Assembly (NCBI GenBank): GCA_035999765.1
Contig: CP108521.1
Coordinates: 6,076,001 to 6,140,000 of the forward strand
DNA: 64,000 nucleotides
Origin: Streptomyces sp. NBC_01231
Lineage (GTDB): Bacteria; Actinomycetota; Actinomycetes; Streptomycetales; Streptomycetaceae
Reading direction: 5' to 3'
Each line of letters begins with the position of its first letter. The stretch's first letter is position 1. A program made the translations under genes and the position numbers. Under the pieces are notes generated by a model. That model did not search any database. It saw only the letters and a program-made list of their open reading frames with translations, and was not told the origin of the DNA. Shown here in pieces: positions 39,973 through 49,479 of the stretch.

Positions 39973-40425
39973 ATGGCGCTCGATCAGTCCTTCGTGGGGC
40001 GGACCTATCCGCCCACCGAGCCCTACGAGGTGGGCCGGGAGAAAATCCGTGAGTTCGCCGAGGCTGTTGGGGAGACCAACCCGGCGTACACGGATCCGGA
40101 GGCCGCCAAAGCGTTCGGGCACCCCGATGTGATCGCCCCGCCGACCTTCGTGTTCTCGATCACCTTCAGGGCCGCGGGCCAGGTCGTCCAGGACCCCCAG
40201 CTCGGCCTGGACTACAGCCGTGTGGTGCACGGCGACCAGAAGTTCGCCTACGTCCGCCCGGTGCGGGCCGGCGACCGGCTCACCGTCACCTCGACCATCG
40301 AGGCCGTCAAGTCCATGGCCGGCAACGACATCCTGGACATCCGCGGCGAGGTCCACGACGAGGCCGGCGAGCACGTGGTGACCGCCTGGACCAAGCTGGT
40401 CGCCCGCGCGGCCGAGGAGGCGTGA
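39973..40425 (+). CDS. MaoC-family dehydratase subunit, HadA-like
   Basis: 150-aa hot-dog protein (LDQSFVGRTYPPTEPYEVGR, then VIAPPTFVFSITFRAA and VVHGDQKFAYVRPVRAGD). In this family the partner gene carries the catalytic hydratase motif, and the A-type subunit contributes to substrate binding. Together they would form a (3R)-hydroxyacyl dehydratase for fatty or related acyl chains. AGGAGG lies 9 nt before the ATG. It is 4 bp from the second MaoC gene, with which it must be co-transcribed. Confidence 0.88.
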   Translation: MALDQSFVGRTYPPTEPYEVGREKIREFAEAVGETNPAYTDPEAAKAFGHPDVIAPPTFVFSITFRAAGQVVQDPQLGLDYSRVVHGDQKFAYVRPVRAGDRLTVTSTIEAVKSMAGNDILDIRGEVHDEAGEHVVTAWTKLVARAAEEA

Positions 40426-40429
40426 GCAG

Positions 40430-40858
40430 ATGACCGCCAAGATCGCGTACGTCGATGTCGAGGTCGGCACCGAACTGCCCGCCCAGTCCTTCCCCGTGAC
40501 CCGCGACACCCTCGTCCGGTACGCGGGCGCGTCCGGGGACTTCAACCCGATCCACTGGAACGAGAAGTTCGCCAAGGAGGTCGGGCTCCCGGACGTCATC
40601 GCGCACGGCATGTTCACCATGGCCGAGGCGATCCGCGTGGTCACCGACTGGACCGGCGACCCCGGCGCGGTCGTCGAGTATGGCGTCCGCTTCACCAGGC
40701 CCGTCGTCGTCCCGAACGACGACCAGGGCGCCACGATCGAGGTCAGCGGCAAGGTCGCGGTCAAGCTCGACGACAACACCGTGCGCGTGGACCTCACGGC
40801 GACCAGCGCCGGACAGAAGGTCCTCGGCATGTCCCGGGCGGTCGTACGACTGGCCTGA
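40430..40858 (+). CDS. MaoC-family dehydratase subunit, HadB-like
   Basis: 142-aa hot-dog hydratase with the catalytic hydratase-2 motif YAGASGDFNPIHWNEKFAKE (Asp and His) and GLPDVIAHGMFTMAEAIR. It partners with the preceding HadA-like subunit. The pair between rpmG and murB is conserved in Streptomyces and related actinobacteria. A terminator follows. Confidence 0.9.
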   Translation: MTAKIAYVDVEVGTELPAQSFPVTRDTLVRYAGASGDFNPIHWNEKFAKEVGLPDVIAHGMFTMAEAIRVVTDWTGDPGAVVEYGVRFTRPVVVPNDDQGATIEVSGKVAVKLDDNTVRVDLTATSAGQKVLGMSRAVVRLA

Positions 40859-40875
40859 GCGTGCGCGTGAAGTGA

Positions 40876-40910
40876 GTAAGGGGCGTCCTCCACGGGTGGG
40901 CGCCCCTTAC
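40876..40910 (+). terminator. Terminator after the MaoC pair
   Basis: GTAAGGGGCG and CGCCCCTTAC form a perfect 10-bp stem with a 15-nt loop. Confidence 0.75.
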
Positions 40911-40946
40911 CCGTTCGGGACTCTCCCGGCGTCTGTGCAAGGCTCC

Positions 40947-40976
40947 TTGACATAGTTAGTGATTGAGTACTAACTT
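40947..40976 (+). promoter_or_regulatory. tetR promoter with overlapping operator
   Basis: TTGACA (40947-40952) and TAACTT (40971-40976) form a sigma-70-like promoter with an 18-bp spacer. Inside it AGTTAGT-N8-ACTAACT (40954-40975) is an inverted repeat. The same repeat precedes the MFS gene. The short distance to the ATG suggests a nearly leaderless mRNA. Confidence 0.8.
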
Positions 40977-40982
40977 TCTCGC

Positions 40983-41552
40983 ATGGTCAGGATGAGTGCG
41001 GAAGAGAGGCGCGAGAGCGTCATCCGTGCGGCGATGAGCGAGTTCGGCCGCGGGGGTTACTACGGCACGTCGACCGAGGCGATCGCCAAACGGGTCGGTG
41101 TCTCGCAGCCGTATCTCTTCCGGCTCTTCCCGGGCAAGAAGGCGATCTTCCTTGCGGCGGCCGAGCGTTGCGTGGAGGACACCATCAGCACCTTCGCAGA
41201 GGCTGCCAAGGGGCTCGAGGGTGAAGAGGCCCTGTATGCCATGGCGAACGCGTACACCAAGGTCATCGCGGAGCGGCCCGAGCGGCTGATGATGCAGATG
41301 CAGATGTACGTCGCCGTGGCCGCCGCCGAGGAGGCCGGTGAGCACGAGTTCGGCGAGGCGGTACGGGCCGGCTGGATGCGGCTGTGGGACACCGTCCATC
41401 TGCCCCTCGGTGCCGACGTCGACGACACGACGACCTTCCTGGCGTACGGGATGCTCGTCAACTGCCTGGTGTCGATGGGCTTTCCGCCCGAGCACCGGGT
41501 CTGGGAAGGGCTTTATCCGTCGGCGCGGATCAAGGGCCAACTGGAGAAGTAG
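40983..41552 (+). CDS. TetR-family repressor of the adjacent exporter
   Basis: 189-aa TetR regulator. The HTH spans about residues 8-52 (ERRESVIRAAMSEFGRGGYY, STEAIAKRVGVSQPYLFRLF), then the TetR-typical FPGKKAIFLAAAERC. The C-terminal ligand domain is helical (MMQMQMYVAVAAAEEAGEHE). Matching operators at its own promoter and before the MFS gene indicate that it represses both until a substrate of the pump binds. The pair is inserted between the MaoC genes and murB. Confidence 0.92.
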   Translation: MVRMSAEERRESVIRAAMSEFGRGGYYGTSTEAIAKRVGVSQPYLFRLFPGKKAIFLAAAERCVEDTISTFAEAAKGLEGEEALYAMANAYTKVIAERPERLMMQMQMYVAVAAAEEAGEHEFGEAVRAGWMRLWDTVHLPLGADVDDTTTFLAYGMLVNCLVSMGFPPEHRVWEGLYPSARIKGQLEK

Positions 41553-41595
41553 CTAAGACCAAGCAGGGCATCGAGGGCGCTTTTTTGAGCGCGAA

Positions 41596-41617
41596 AGTTA
41601 GTCATCAATAACTAACC
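41596..41617 (+). promoter_or_regulatory. Second TetR operator, before the MFS gene
   Basis: AGTTAGT-N8-ACTAACC repeats the operator at 40954-40975 with one change, about 30 bp before the MFS start. Confidence 0.8.
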
Positions 41618-41646
41618 GATCTTGAAGATCACTCTCTGGGGGAGAG

Positions 41647-43092
41647 ATGTCACAACAGACCGCACGTCGTGGAGGGGCCGTCTGGGCCCTCGTCATCACC
41701 AGCGTCGCCGGGTTCATGGCCGCCCTGGACAATCTCGTCGTCACCACCGCCCTGCCTTCCATCCGAAAGGACCTCGGGGGAGGGCTGGACGACCTGGAAT
41801 GGACCGTGAGTGCCTACACGCTCACCTTCGCCGTCTTCCTGATGTTCGGCGCGGCGCTCGGCGACCGATTCGGCCGCCGCCGGCTCTTCATCATCGGCAC
41901 CGCCGTGTTCACCGCGGCGTCCGCCGCCGCGGCCATGGCGTCCGGCATAGACACCCTCATCGCCGCCCGCGCCGTCCAGGGCGTCGGCGCGGCGATCATG
42001 ATGCCCCTGACGCTGACCCTCCTGACGGCCGCAGTGCCCGCCGCCAGGCGCGGGATGGCGTACGGCATCTGGGGCGCGGTCAACGGCCTCGCGGTGGCCT
42101 CCGGACCCCTCATCGGCGGCAGCCTCACCGAGCACGTCTCCTGGCACTGGATCTTCTGGCTGAATGTCCCGCTGGGCATCGCCCTGCTGCCCCTCGCCCG
42201 CCTCCGCCTCGCCGAGTCCCACGGCGCCGGCGCCCCCCTCGACATCCCCGGCACCCTGCTCGCCAGCGGAGGCCTCTTCGGCGTCGTCTACGGACTCGTC
42301 CGCAGCCCCGTCGACGGCTGGACCAGCCCCCTGGTCCTGACCGGCCTGATCGCGGGCACCGCACTGCTTGCCGCCTTCGTCCACCACGGCATCCACAACA
42401 AGAACCCCATGCTGCCGATGCGGCTGTTCCGGAACCGCGCCTTCACCGGCATCAACATCGCCAGCCTGCTGATGTTCCTCGGAATGTTCGGGTCGATCTT
42501 CCTGCTCAGCCAGTACATGCAGGGCGTGCTCGGCTACTCGCCCACCGAGGCGGGCCTGCGGATGCTGCCCTGGACCGGCATGCCGATGCTCGTCGCCCCG
42601 ATCGCCGGCATCCTCTCCGACCGCATCGGCGGCCGCCCGGTCGTCGCCGCCGGTCTCTTCCTACAGGCAGCAGGCCTCGGCTGGATGGCCTCCGTCGTCA
42701 CCGCCGACGCCTCCTACTCGATCCAGCTGCCCGGCCTGATCATCAGCGGCATCGGCATGGCGCTGTACTTCGCCCCGGCCGCCAACCTGGTGATGTCCAG
42801 CGTCCGTCCCCAGGAACAGGGCATCGCCTCCGGCGCCAACAACGCCCTGCGCGAGGTGGGCGGCGCGCTCGGCATCGCGATCATGGCGTCGATCTTCTCG
42901 GCCCAGGGCGGCTACGAGACAGGGCAGACCTTCGTCGACGGCCTGCGACCCGCACTGGTCACAGGCGCGGCGCTGGTCGCTCTCGCGGGAGCCGCGGCAC
43001 TGCTGATCCCCCGCCGGCACCGCACGGAGAGCACCGCCCAGGAGGCCGCGACCCGCACATCGGTACGGCAACTGGAGTCCATGACCGGCTGA
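41647..43092 (+). CDS. MFS drug exporter, DHA2 (14-TM, EmrB/QacA) family
   Basis: 481-aa integral membrane protein with about 14 hydrophobic segments. The N-terminal motif FMAALDNLVVTTALPSI is typical of DHA2 antiporters, followed by loop motif A (LGDRFGRRRLFIIG) and motif C-like glycines (WGAVNGLAVASGPLIGGSL). It should export drugs or metabolites by proton antiport. GGGGGAGAG precedes the ATG. It lies downstream of its TetR regulator and is followed by a strong terminator. Confidence 0.93.
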   Translation: MSQQTARRGGAVWALVITSVAGFMAALDNLVVTTALPSIRKDLGGGLDDLEWTVSAYTLTFAVFLMFGAALGDRFGRRRLFIIGTAVFTAASAAAAMASGIDTLIAARAVQGVGAAIMMPLTLTLLTAAVPAARRGMAYGIWGAVNGLAVASGPLIGGSLTEHVSWHWIFWLNVPLGIALLPLARLRLAESHGAGAPLDIPGTLLASGGLFGVVYGLVRSPVDGWTSPLVLTGLIAGTALLAAFVHHGIHNKNPMLPMRLFRNRAFTGINIASLLMFLGMFGSIFLLSQYMQGVLGYSPTEAGLRMLPWTGMPMLVAPIAGILSDRIGGRPVVAAGLFLQAAGLGWMASVVTADASYSIQLPGLIISGIGMALYFAPAANLVMSSVRPQEQGIASGANNALREVGGALGIAIMASIFSAQGGYETGQTFVDGLRPALVTGAALVALAGAAALLIPRRHRTESTAQEAATRTSVRQLESMTG

Positions 43093-43099
43093 CTCCCAG

Positions 43100-43136
43100 C
43101 GGATGCGGCCCCGTCGGCAGGACGGGGCCGCATCCG
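43100..43136 (+). terminator. Terminator after the MFS gene
   Basis: CGGATGCGGCCCCGTC pairs perfectly with GACGGGGCCGCATCCG (16 bp, 5-nt loop). Confidence 0.85.
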
Positions 43137-43517
43137 CCGTACGGCTGGCCCTCGAAAGCCGCTGGCCGGACGGGCCGGAGAATATGGACCGGACATAGCC
43201 CGGGCCGGTGTCACAGCGGTGGCCGCGCCCGCGTACGGCGGGAAGGGGACGGGACGGGGGTGTCTGCCCGCAGCGGTTGTCGCGTCAACACCGCCCCCCC
43301 CTCACCAGGAAACCGATTCCGCGACGTTCCGAGGACGGACACTCCCGTCCCGGCCCCGCCCCACCCCCGAACCGCAGGCGCTACAGCCGCCCCACCGCCG
43401 GAGGCACCCGCACAGGCGCCGCAGGCATCACCCGCCCCCACCGCCGGAGGCACCGAACAGGCGCCGCCCCCACCGCGCCCGCCCCCACCGCGGAAAGCGT
43501 CTCGTACTCTTGAGCCC
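43137..43517. other. Low-complexity spacer before murB
   Basis: About 380 bp of C-rich DNA with a direct repeat (CCCCACCGCCGGAGGCACC near 43390 and 43436). Long open frames here are composition artefacts of Pro/Ala codons. No gene recognised. Confidence 0.5.
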
Positions 43518-44573
43518 GTGCAGGAACTCCACGACGCCCCCCTCGCCCCACTGACCACCTTCCGCCTCGGCGGCCCCGCCACCCGGCTGGTCACCGCGCA
43601 GACCGACGCCGAGGTGATCGCCACCGTCCGCGAGGCCGACGACGCCGGAACGCCGCTGCTGATCATCGGCGGCGGCTCCAACCTGGTCATCGGGGACAAG
43701 GGCTTCGAGGGCACCGCACTCGTCATCGCCACCAGAGGCTTCACACTCCAGGGCACCCACCTCGAACTGGCCGCCGGCGAGGTGTGGACCGACGCGGTCG
43801 CCCGCACCGTCGAACAAGGACTCGCCGGTGTCGAGTGCCTCGCCGGCATCCCGGGCTCCGCGGGCGCGACCCCCATCCAGAACGTCGGGGCCTACGGCCA
43901 GGAAGTCTCGTCGACGATCACAGAAGTCGTCGCCTACGACCGCACCACGCACACCACGGTCACCCTCACCAACGACGAGTGCGCCTTCTCGTACCGCCAC
44001 AGCCGCTTCAAGGCCGACCCCCAGCGCTACGTCGTCCTGCGCGTCCGCTTCGCCCTGGAGAACGCGAACGGCCTCTCCGGCCCCGTCAAGTACGCCGAGA
44101 CCGCCCGAGCCCTCGGCGTCGAACCCGGCGACCGCGTGCCGCTGCCCGCCGCCCGCGAGACCGTGCTCAAGCTCCGCTCCGGCAAGGGCATGGTCCTCGA
44201 CCCCGAGGACCACGACACCTGGTCCGCCGGCTCCTTCTTCACCAATCCGATCCTCACCGACGAGGAGTTCGCCGCGTTCCACGCGCGCGTGCGGGCCCGG
44301 CTCGGCGAGGACGTACAGCCGCCCGCGTACCCGGCCGGGAACGGCCACACCAAGACCTCCGCCGCCTGGCTGATCGACAAGGCCGGCTTCGCCAAGGGCT
44401 ACGGCACTGGCGCGGCGCGCATCTCCACCAAGCACACTCTCGCCCTCACCAACCGGGGCAAGGCCACCACGGAGGACCTCCTCGTACTGGCACGGGAGGT
44501 TGTCACAGGCGTCCACGACGCTTTCGGCATCACCCTGGTCAACGAGCCGGTGACAGTCGGCGTAAGCCTCTGA
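43518..44573 (+). CDS. murB: UDP-N-acetylenolpyruvoylglucosamine reductase
   Basis: 351-aa FAD enzyme that reduces UDP-GlcNAc-enolpyruvate to UDP-MurNAc in peptidoglycan synthesis. FAD-binding segment LLIIGGGSNLVIGDKGFEGT is near residue 45, with GIPGSAGATPIQNVGAYGQE near 113, FSYRHSRFKAD (substrate-binding Tyr/Arg) and the catalytic region GSFFTNPIL near 235. C-terminal AAWLIDKAGFAKGYGTGAAR is also typical. The GTG at 43518 begins VQELHDAPLAPLTTFRLGGP, the normal start; the frame stays open upstream but that part is low complexity. Confidence 0.95.
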   Translation: MQELHDAPLAPLTTFRLGGPATRLVTAQTDAEVIATVREADDAGTPLLIIGGGSNLVIGDKGFEGTALVIATRGFTLQGTHLELAAGEVWTDAVARTVEQGLAGVECLAGIPGSAGATPIQNVGAYGQEVSSTITEVVAYDRTTHTTVTLTNDECAFSYRHSRFKADPQRYVVLRVRFALENANGLSGPVKYAETARALGVEPGDRVPLPAARETVLKLRSGKGMVLDPEDHDTWSAGSFFTNPILTDEEFAAFHARVRARLGEDVQPPAYPAGNGHTKTSAAWLIDKAGFAKGYGTGAARISTKHTLALTNRGKATTEDLLVLAREVVTGVHDAFGITLVNEPVTVGVSL

Positions 44574-44621
44574 GAGAGCCCCCGGCACCACGGCCCCTCA
44601 GAACAACTCCGTACGTGCTCC

Positions 44622-45662
44622 TCAGGAGACCGGCCCGCTGAGCCAGGCATCGACCCCCGCCAACAACCCGGCCCGCACGTCATCCGGTGCCGCCGAAGCC
44701 CGAACCGACTGCCGTGCCAGTTCCGCCAGTTCCTGGTCGGTGAAGCCGTGGTGCTCGCGCGCGATCTCGTACTGGGCCGCAACGCGGGAGCCGAACAGCA
44801 GCGGGTCGTCGGCGCCCAGGGCCATCGGAACGCCCGCCTCGAAGAGCTTCCGCAGAGGCACGTCCTCGGGCTTCTCGTAAACGCCCAGGGCCACATTCGA
44901 CGCCGGGCACACCTCGCACGTGACGCCCCGGTCGGCGAGCCGCTTCAGCAGCCGCGGATCCTCCGCCGCCCGCACCCCGTGGCCGATCCGGTGCGCGTGC
45001 AGGTCGTCGAGGCAGTCCCGCACCGACGCCGGCCCGGTCAACTCACCACCGTGCGGGGCCGACAGAAGGCCACCTTCCCGCGCGATCCCGAACGCCCGGT
45101 CGAAGTCCCGCGCCATGCCCCGTCGTTCGTCGTTCGACAGACCGAAGCCGACGACACCCCGGTCCGCGTACCGCACCGCCAGCCGGGCCAGCGTCCGCGC
45201 GTCCAGCGGGTGCTTCATACGGTTCGCGGCGACCAGGACACGCATCCCGAGCCCGGTCTCCCGCGTCGTCGTGTCCACCGCGTCCAGGATGATCTCCAGA
45301 GCCGGGATCAGACCGCCCAGGCGTGGGGCGTACGACGTCGGATCCACCTGGATCTCCAGCCAGCCCGAGCCGTCACGCAGGTCCTCCTCGGCCGCCTCCC
45401 GCACCAGTCGCTGGATGTCCTCGGGCTCCTGCACGCACGAGCGTGCCGCGTCGTACAGCCGTTGGAAACGGAACCAGCCCCGTTCGTCCGTCGCCCGCAG
45501 TCTCGGCGGCTCCCCACTGGTCAGTGCCTCGGTCAGGGCGTCGGGCAGCCGCACACCGTGCTTGTCGGCCAGTTCCAGCACGGTGGTGGGCCGCATCGAC
45601 CCGGTGAAGTGCAGGTGCAGATGGGCTTTCGGCAGCTCAGAGACATCACGTACACGCTCCAT
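44622..45662 (-). CDS. add: Adenosine deaminase
   Basis: 346-aa zinc deaminase converting adenosine to inosine. HxH metal ligands are in LPKAHLHLHFTGSM (about H15/H17). HGGELTG supplies the substrate-binding Glu region, HRIGHGVRAAEDP the next His, and LGADDPLLFGS the metal and catalytic Asp pair. Length is normal. It is convergent with murB and lies downstream of aspC, separated by a terminator. Confidence 0.93.
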   Translation of the reverse strand: MERVRDVSELPKAHLHLHFTGSMRPTTVLELADKHGVRLPDALTEALTSGEPPRLRATDERGWFRFQRLYDAARSCVQEPEDIQRLVREAAEEDLRDGSGWLEIQVDPTSYAPRLGGLIPALEIILDAVDTTTRETGLGMRVLVAANRMKHPLDARTLARLAVRYADRGVVGFGLSNDERRGMARDFDRAFGIAREGGLLSAPHGGELTGPASVRDCLDDLHAHRIGHGVRAAEDPRLLKRLADRGVTCEVCPASNVALGVYEKPEDVPLRKLFEAGVPMALGADDPLLFGSRVAAQYEIAREHHGFTDQELAELARQSVRASAAPDDVRAGLLAGVDAWLSGPVS

Positions 45663-45787
45663 TCAAAGATCGTGCCGTACGCCCCCACCGTCCCGGTAGC
45701 ACTTTCCCCTTTAGTGGCATTGCTCGCACAAACAGGCCCCACAAACAGCCCGCACAACAGCCGGAACAAACGGCCCCGACAACGAAA

Positions 45788-45825
45788 CAGGGCCCCGCCT
45801 ACGACAACGCGTAGCCGGGGCCCTG
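45788..45825 (-). terminator. Terminator after the aminotransferase gene
   Basis: CAGGGCCCCGCCTACG and CGTAGCCGGGGCCCTG are near-perfect arms around a 6-nt loop, directly after the aspC stop on the minus strand. Confidence 0.8.
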
Positions 45826-45838
45826 CTGCGGACGGTAC

Positions 45839-47065
45839 TCAGTCCCGCGCCTCCGCCAGCAGCTTCTGGATCCGGCTCACGCCCTCGACGAGGTCCTCGT
45901 CACCGAGGGCGTAGGACAGCCGCAGATACCCCGGCGTACCGAAGGCCTCGCCCGGGACGACCGCGACCTCGGACTCCTCGAGGATCAGCGCGGCCAGCTC
46001 GACCGTGTCCTGCGGACGCTTGCCGCGGATCTCCTTGCCGAGCAGACCCTTCACCGACGGGTACGCGTAGAAGGCACCCTCTGGCTCGGGGCAGAGCACG
46101 CCGTCGATCTCGTTGAGCATCCGCACGATGGTCCTGCGCCGCCGGTCGAAGGCCTCACGCATCTCCGCGACGGCGTCCAGGCCGCCCGACACCGCGGCCA
46201 GCGCCGCGACCTGGGCCACGTTCGACACGTTCGACGTGGCGTGCGACTGCAGGTTCGTCGCCGCCTTCACGACATCCTTCGGGCCGATGATCCAGCCGAC
46301 CCGCCAGCCCGTCATCGCGTAGGTCTTCGCGACACCGTTGACCACGATGCACTTGTCGCGCAGCTCCGGCAGGATCGCGGGCAGCGAGGTGAACTTGGCG
46401 TCGCCGTAGACGAGGTGCTCGTAGATCTCGTCGGTCAGCACCCACAGGCCGTGCTCGACGGCCCAGCGGCCGATCGCCTCGGCGTCCTCGGCGCTGTAGA
46501 CCGCGCCGGTCGGGTTGGACGGCGACACGAAGAGGACGACCTTCGTCTTCTCCGTACGAGCCGCCTCCAGCTGCTCCACGCTCACGCGGTAGCCGGACGT
46601 CTCGTCCGCGACGACGTCCACCGGGACACCGCCGGCCAGCCGGATCGACTCCGGGTACGTCGTCCAGTACGGCGCCGGGACGATGACCTCGTCGCCCGGG
46701 TCGAGGATCGCGGCGAATGCCTCGTAGATCGCCTGCTTGCCACCGTTGGTGACGAGGATCTGCGACGGGTCGACCTCGTAGTTCGAGTCGCGCAGCGTCT
46801 TCGCGGCGATCGCGGCCTTCAGCTCGGGCAGACCACCGGCCGGGGTGTAGCGGTGGTACTTCGGGTTCTGGCAGGCCTCGACGGCCGCCTCGACGACGTA
46901 GTCCGGGGTCGGGAAGTCGGGCTCACCTGCGCCAAAGCCGATCACCGGCCGCCCGGCGGCCTTGAGGGCCTTGGCCTTGGCGTCCACGGCGAGGGTGGCG
47001 GACTCGGAGATCGCGCCGACTCGGGCGGAGACCCGGCGCGCGGTGGGAGGGGTTGCAGCGCTCAT
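45839..47065 (-). CDS. aspC: PLP aminotransferase, aspartate/aromatic type (class I)
   Basis: 408-aa fold-type I transaminase. [20 protein letters not shown] is near residue 38, cofactor-binding [11 protein letters not shown], substrate loop [25 protein letters not shown]-pyridine Asp in [12 protein letters not shown], and the Schiff-base lysine in [17 protein letters not shown]. It transfers amino groups between aspartate and 2-oxoglutarate, possibly also prephenate or aromatic acids. Start [18 protein letters not shown] at 47065; an ATG three codons upstream is also possible. Position before tRNA-Trp-secE is conserved in Streptomyces. Confidence 0.93.
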   Translation of the reverse strand: MSAATPPTARRVSARVGAISESATLAVDAKAKALKAAGRPVIGFGAGEPDFPTPDYVVEAAVEACQNPKYHRYTPAGGLPELKAAIAAKTLRDSNYEVDPSQILVTNGGKQAIYEAFAAILDPGDEVIVPAPYWTTYPESIRLAGGVPVDVVADETSGYRVSVEQLEAARTEKTKVVLFVSPSNPTGAVYSAEDAEAIGRWAVEHGLWVLTDEIYEHLVYGDAKFTSLPAILPELRDKCIVVNGVAKTYAMTGWRVGWIIGPKDVVKAATNLQSHATSNVSNVAQVAALAAVSGGLDAVAEMREAFDRRRRTIVRMLNEIDGVLCPEPEGAFYAYPSVKGLLGKEIRGKRPQDTVELAALILEESEVAVVPGEAFGTPGYLRLSYALGDEDLVEGVSRIQKLLAEARD

Positions 47066-47200
47066 GGGCCCCATCGTTTCAGACCGGAAACTTCCCCGGC
47101 ACGCGGGTTTCACAGACTGAACAACCGCTGAACAACCGTCCGGATTCGGGGCTCACGCTGGGCGATCTTCCGCGGACAACGCCCCTACGCCCACTTTCTG

Positions 47201-47230
47201 TTCGACCTCCGGGCCCGGAACACGTACACT
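47201..47230 (+). promoter_or_regulatory. Candidate promoter of tRNA-Trp/secE
   Basis: TTCGAC, 18 bp, then TACACT, about 85 bp before tRNA-Trp. The -10 word is the same as in the rpoB promoter below. Confidence 0.5.
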
Positions 47231-47315
47231 CTCACCTCGTTGGCCTTCAGCGGGCTGCGCTCAACCGGTGCACACCGAGCACTCGGTCGGATGCGGTACG
47301 TTGGGTGGCACACAA

Positions 47316-47388
47316 AGGGTCGTAGCTCAATTGGTAGAGCACTGGTCTCCAAAACCAGCGGTTGGGGGTTCAAGTCCCTCCGGCCCTG
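47316..47388 (+). tRNA. tRNA-Trp(CCA)
   Basis: AGGGTCGTAGCTCAATTGG start, acceptor pairs with CGGCCCT (one G-T pair), anticodon loop CTCCAAA gives CCA, and the T loop reads GGTTCAAGTCC. Linked to secE as in most actinobacteria. Confidence 0.97.
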
Positions 47389-47498
47389 CTACACACACCT
47401 TCGCCAGGATGTGTGCACGCATGTACGTACAGCAATGCACCGCCGTGCGGCTCAGACCGGGCGCGGCACGGCCACGACCCGGAATCAGGTGAGGACGA

Positions 47499-47783
47499 GT
47501 GACGGACGCCGTGGGCTCCATCGACATGCCTGATGCCCAGGACGAGGCGCCGGAGTCCAAGAAGACTCGTAAGGGCGGCAAGCGGGCCAAGAAGGGTCCG
47601 CTGAAGCGTCTCGCGTTGTTCTACCGCCAGATCGTCGCGGAGCTCCGCAAGGTCGTCTGGCCGTCACGCAGCCAGCTGACGACGTACGCGACCGTGGTGA
47701 TCGTCTTCGTGCTCGTCATGATCGGCCTTGTGACCGTGATTGACTATGGTCTCGACCACGCCGCCAAGTACGTATTCGGCTGA
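47499..47783 (+). CDS. secE: Preprotein translocase subunit SecE
   Basis: 94-aa SecE: a charged N-terminal part with a Lys-rich run (about 21-33), the conserved amphipathic segment RQIVAELRKVVWPSRSQLTT and one membrane helix (VVIVFVLVMIGLVTVIDYGL). It clamps SecY in the general secretion channel. GTG start at 47499. Co-transcribed with nusG. Confidence 0.96.
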   Translation: MTDAVGSIDMPDAQDEAPESKKTRKGGKRAKKGPLKRLALFYRQIVAELRKVVWPSRSQLTTYATVVIVFVLVMIGLVTVIDYGLDHAAKYVFG

Positions 47784-47795
47784 GCACAGAGCGAA

Positions 47796-47824
47796 GGGCG
47801 CCGCGGTTACCGGCGCCCGTTTTC
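47796..47824 (+). terminator. Attenuator-like hairpin between secE and nusG
   Basis: GGGCGCCG (47796-47803) and CGGCGCCC (47811-47818), followed by GTTTTC. It probably gives partial termination since nusG follows. Confidence 0.7.
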
Positions 47825-47864
47825 GCATGTTCCACCCCTATGTATCCAGGAAGAAGCAGCCACC

Positions 47865-48761
47865 GTGTCTGACCAGAACCTGAACGACGCCATCGAGCCA
47901 CACGGGCAGGACGTCGAGTCCGTGGAAGACGAGCTCGAGATCGTCGAGGGTGCGGACGAGGACCTGGACGAGGTCGAGGCTGCCGACGCCGACGCGGGCG
48001 AGCCCGCGGAGGAAGCCGCGCTCCACGCCGAGGACGAGGGCGACGAAGCCGCCGAGGACGCTGCCGCCGAGGACACCGACGGTGAGCTCGCGGACGAGGC
48101 CGGGGAAGCGGAAGAGGCCGAGGAAGAAGAGCCGGCCGAGCCCGTCGACCCCGTGGTCGCCCTGCGCGAGGAACTGCGCACCCTCCCCGGCGAGTGGTAC
48201 GTCATCCACACCTACGCCGGCTACGAGAACCGCGTGAAGACCAACCTGGAGCAGCGCGCGGTCTCCCTGAACGTCGAGGACTACATCTTCCAGGCCGAGG
48301 TGCCGCAGGAAGAGGTCGTCCAGATCAAGAACGGCGACCGCAAGACCATTCGTCAGAACAAGCTCCCCGGCTACGTGCTGGTGCGCATGGACCTGACGAA
48401 CGAGTCCTGGGGCGTCGTCCGCAACACCCCCGGTGTCACCGGCTTCGTGGGCAACGCCTACGACCCGTACCCGCTGACCCTGGACGAGATCGTCAAGATG
48501 CTCGCCCCGGAGGCCGAGGAGAAGGCCGCCCGTGAGGCCGCCGAGGCCGAGGGCAAGCCGGCTCCGGCCCGCAAGGTCGAGGTCCAGGTCCTGGACTTCG
48601 AGGTCGGCGACTCGGTCACCGTCACCGACGGCCCGTTCGCCACGCTGCAGGCGACCATCAACGAGATCAACGCCGACTCGAAGAAGGTCAAGGGTCTCGT
48701 GGAGATCTTCGGCCGCGAGACGCCGGTCGAGCTGTCCTTCGACCAGATCCAGAAGAACTAG
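47865..48761 (+). CDS. nusG: Transcription factor NusG
   Basis: 298-aa NusG. Residues 1 to about 95 are a very acidic Glu/Asp/Ala extension typical of streptomycete NusG. The NGN domain begins [20 protein letters not shown] and contains [21 protein letters not shown] linker rich in Ala/Glu precedes the KOW domain ([20 protein letters not shown]). It binds RNA polymerase, affects pausing and couples to Rho or ribosomes. GTG start at 47865. Confidence 0.96.
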   Translation: MSDQNLNDAIEPHGQDVESVEDELEIVEGADEDLDEVEAADADAGEPAEEAALHAEDEGDEAAEDAAAEDTDGELADEAGEAEEAEEEEPAEPVDPVVALREELRTLPGEWYVIHTYAGYENRVKTNLEQRAVSLNVEDYIFQAEVPQEEVVQIKNGDRKTIRQNKLPGYVLVRMDLTNESWGVVRNTPGVTGFVGNAYDPYPLTLDEIVKMLAPEAEEKAAREAAEAEGKPAPARKVEVQVLDFEVGDSVTVTDGPFATLQATINEINADSKKVKGLVEIFGRETPVELSFDQIQKN

Positions 48762-48794
48762 CTCCTCGGGGCTTCTGGGCCTACCGCTTCCGAC

Positions 48795-48841
48795 CAGGTC
48801 AGACGGGCTGCCAAAAGCTTGTCTGACCTGCTCGGTTTTTG
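48795..48841 (+). terminator. Terminator after nusG
   Basis: CAGGTCAGAC (48795-48804) pairs with GTCTGACCTG (48821-48830), followed by CTCGG and a six-T run. A weak promoter-like TTGGCC-16-TATCGT for rplK starts at the end of the run. Confidence 0.85.
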
Positions 48842-48937
48842 GCCGCACAGTCATACCCGTTATCGTTGTGCGGTATGCCTACATCCGGGACGCGACCCGG
48901 GCGCAGGCACATCCGATTCGAAAGGACCCGGAGAGCA

Positions 48938-49372
48938 ATGCCTCCCAAGAAGAAGAAGGTCACGGGGCTCATCAAGCTCCAGATCCAGGCCGGTGCCGCC
49001 AACCCGGCTCCGCCGGTCGGCCCCGCGCTGGGTCAGCACGGCGTCAACATCATGGAGTTCTGCAAGGCCTACAACGCCGCGACCGAGTCGCAGCGTGGCT
49101 GGGTGATCCCGGTGGAGATCACGGTCTACGAGGACCGCTCCTTCACCTTCATCACCAAGACCCCGCCGGCCGCCAAGATGATCCTCAAGGCCGCGGGCGT
49201 GGAGAAGGGCTCCGGCGAGCCGCACAAGACCAAGGTCGCCAAGATCACCGAGGCGCAGGTCCGCGAGATCGCCACCACCAAGATGCCCGACCTCAACGCC
49301 AACGACCTGGACGCCGCGTCGAAGATCATCGCCGGCACCGCGCGTTCCATGGGCATCACGGTCGAGGGCTGA
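48938..49372 (+). CDS. rplK: 50S ribosomal protein L11
   Basis: 144-aa L11: [40 protein letters not shown] (the thiostrepton-region proline motif), and the C-terminal rRNA-binding domain [12 protein letters not shown]. It binds 23S rRNA in the GTPase centre and is needed for RelA activation. ATG at 48938 with GGAG upstream. Pairs with rplA. Confidence 0.97.
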
Positions 49373-49479
49373 ACCCCAGCCCCGTAGCACCTTCGTAGAA
49401 CCCCATGCGGCCTCGGCCGCACGTGGCAGGGCCTGCTCGGCCCGTACCACGACTCCTTTCAGAACACACAGGAGCAGTT

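Noticed and set aside
41622..43517. The long in-frame extension of murB upstream through the MFS gene
   Set aside because: The normal MurB N-terminus begins at 43518; upstream codons are low-complexity or overlap the MFS gene in the wrong frame.
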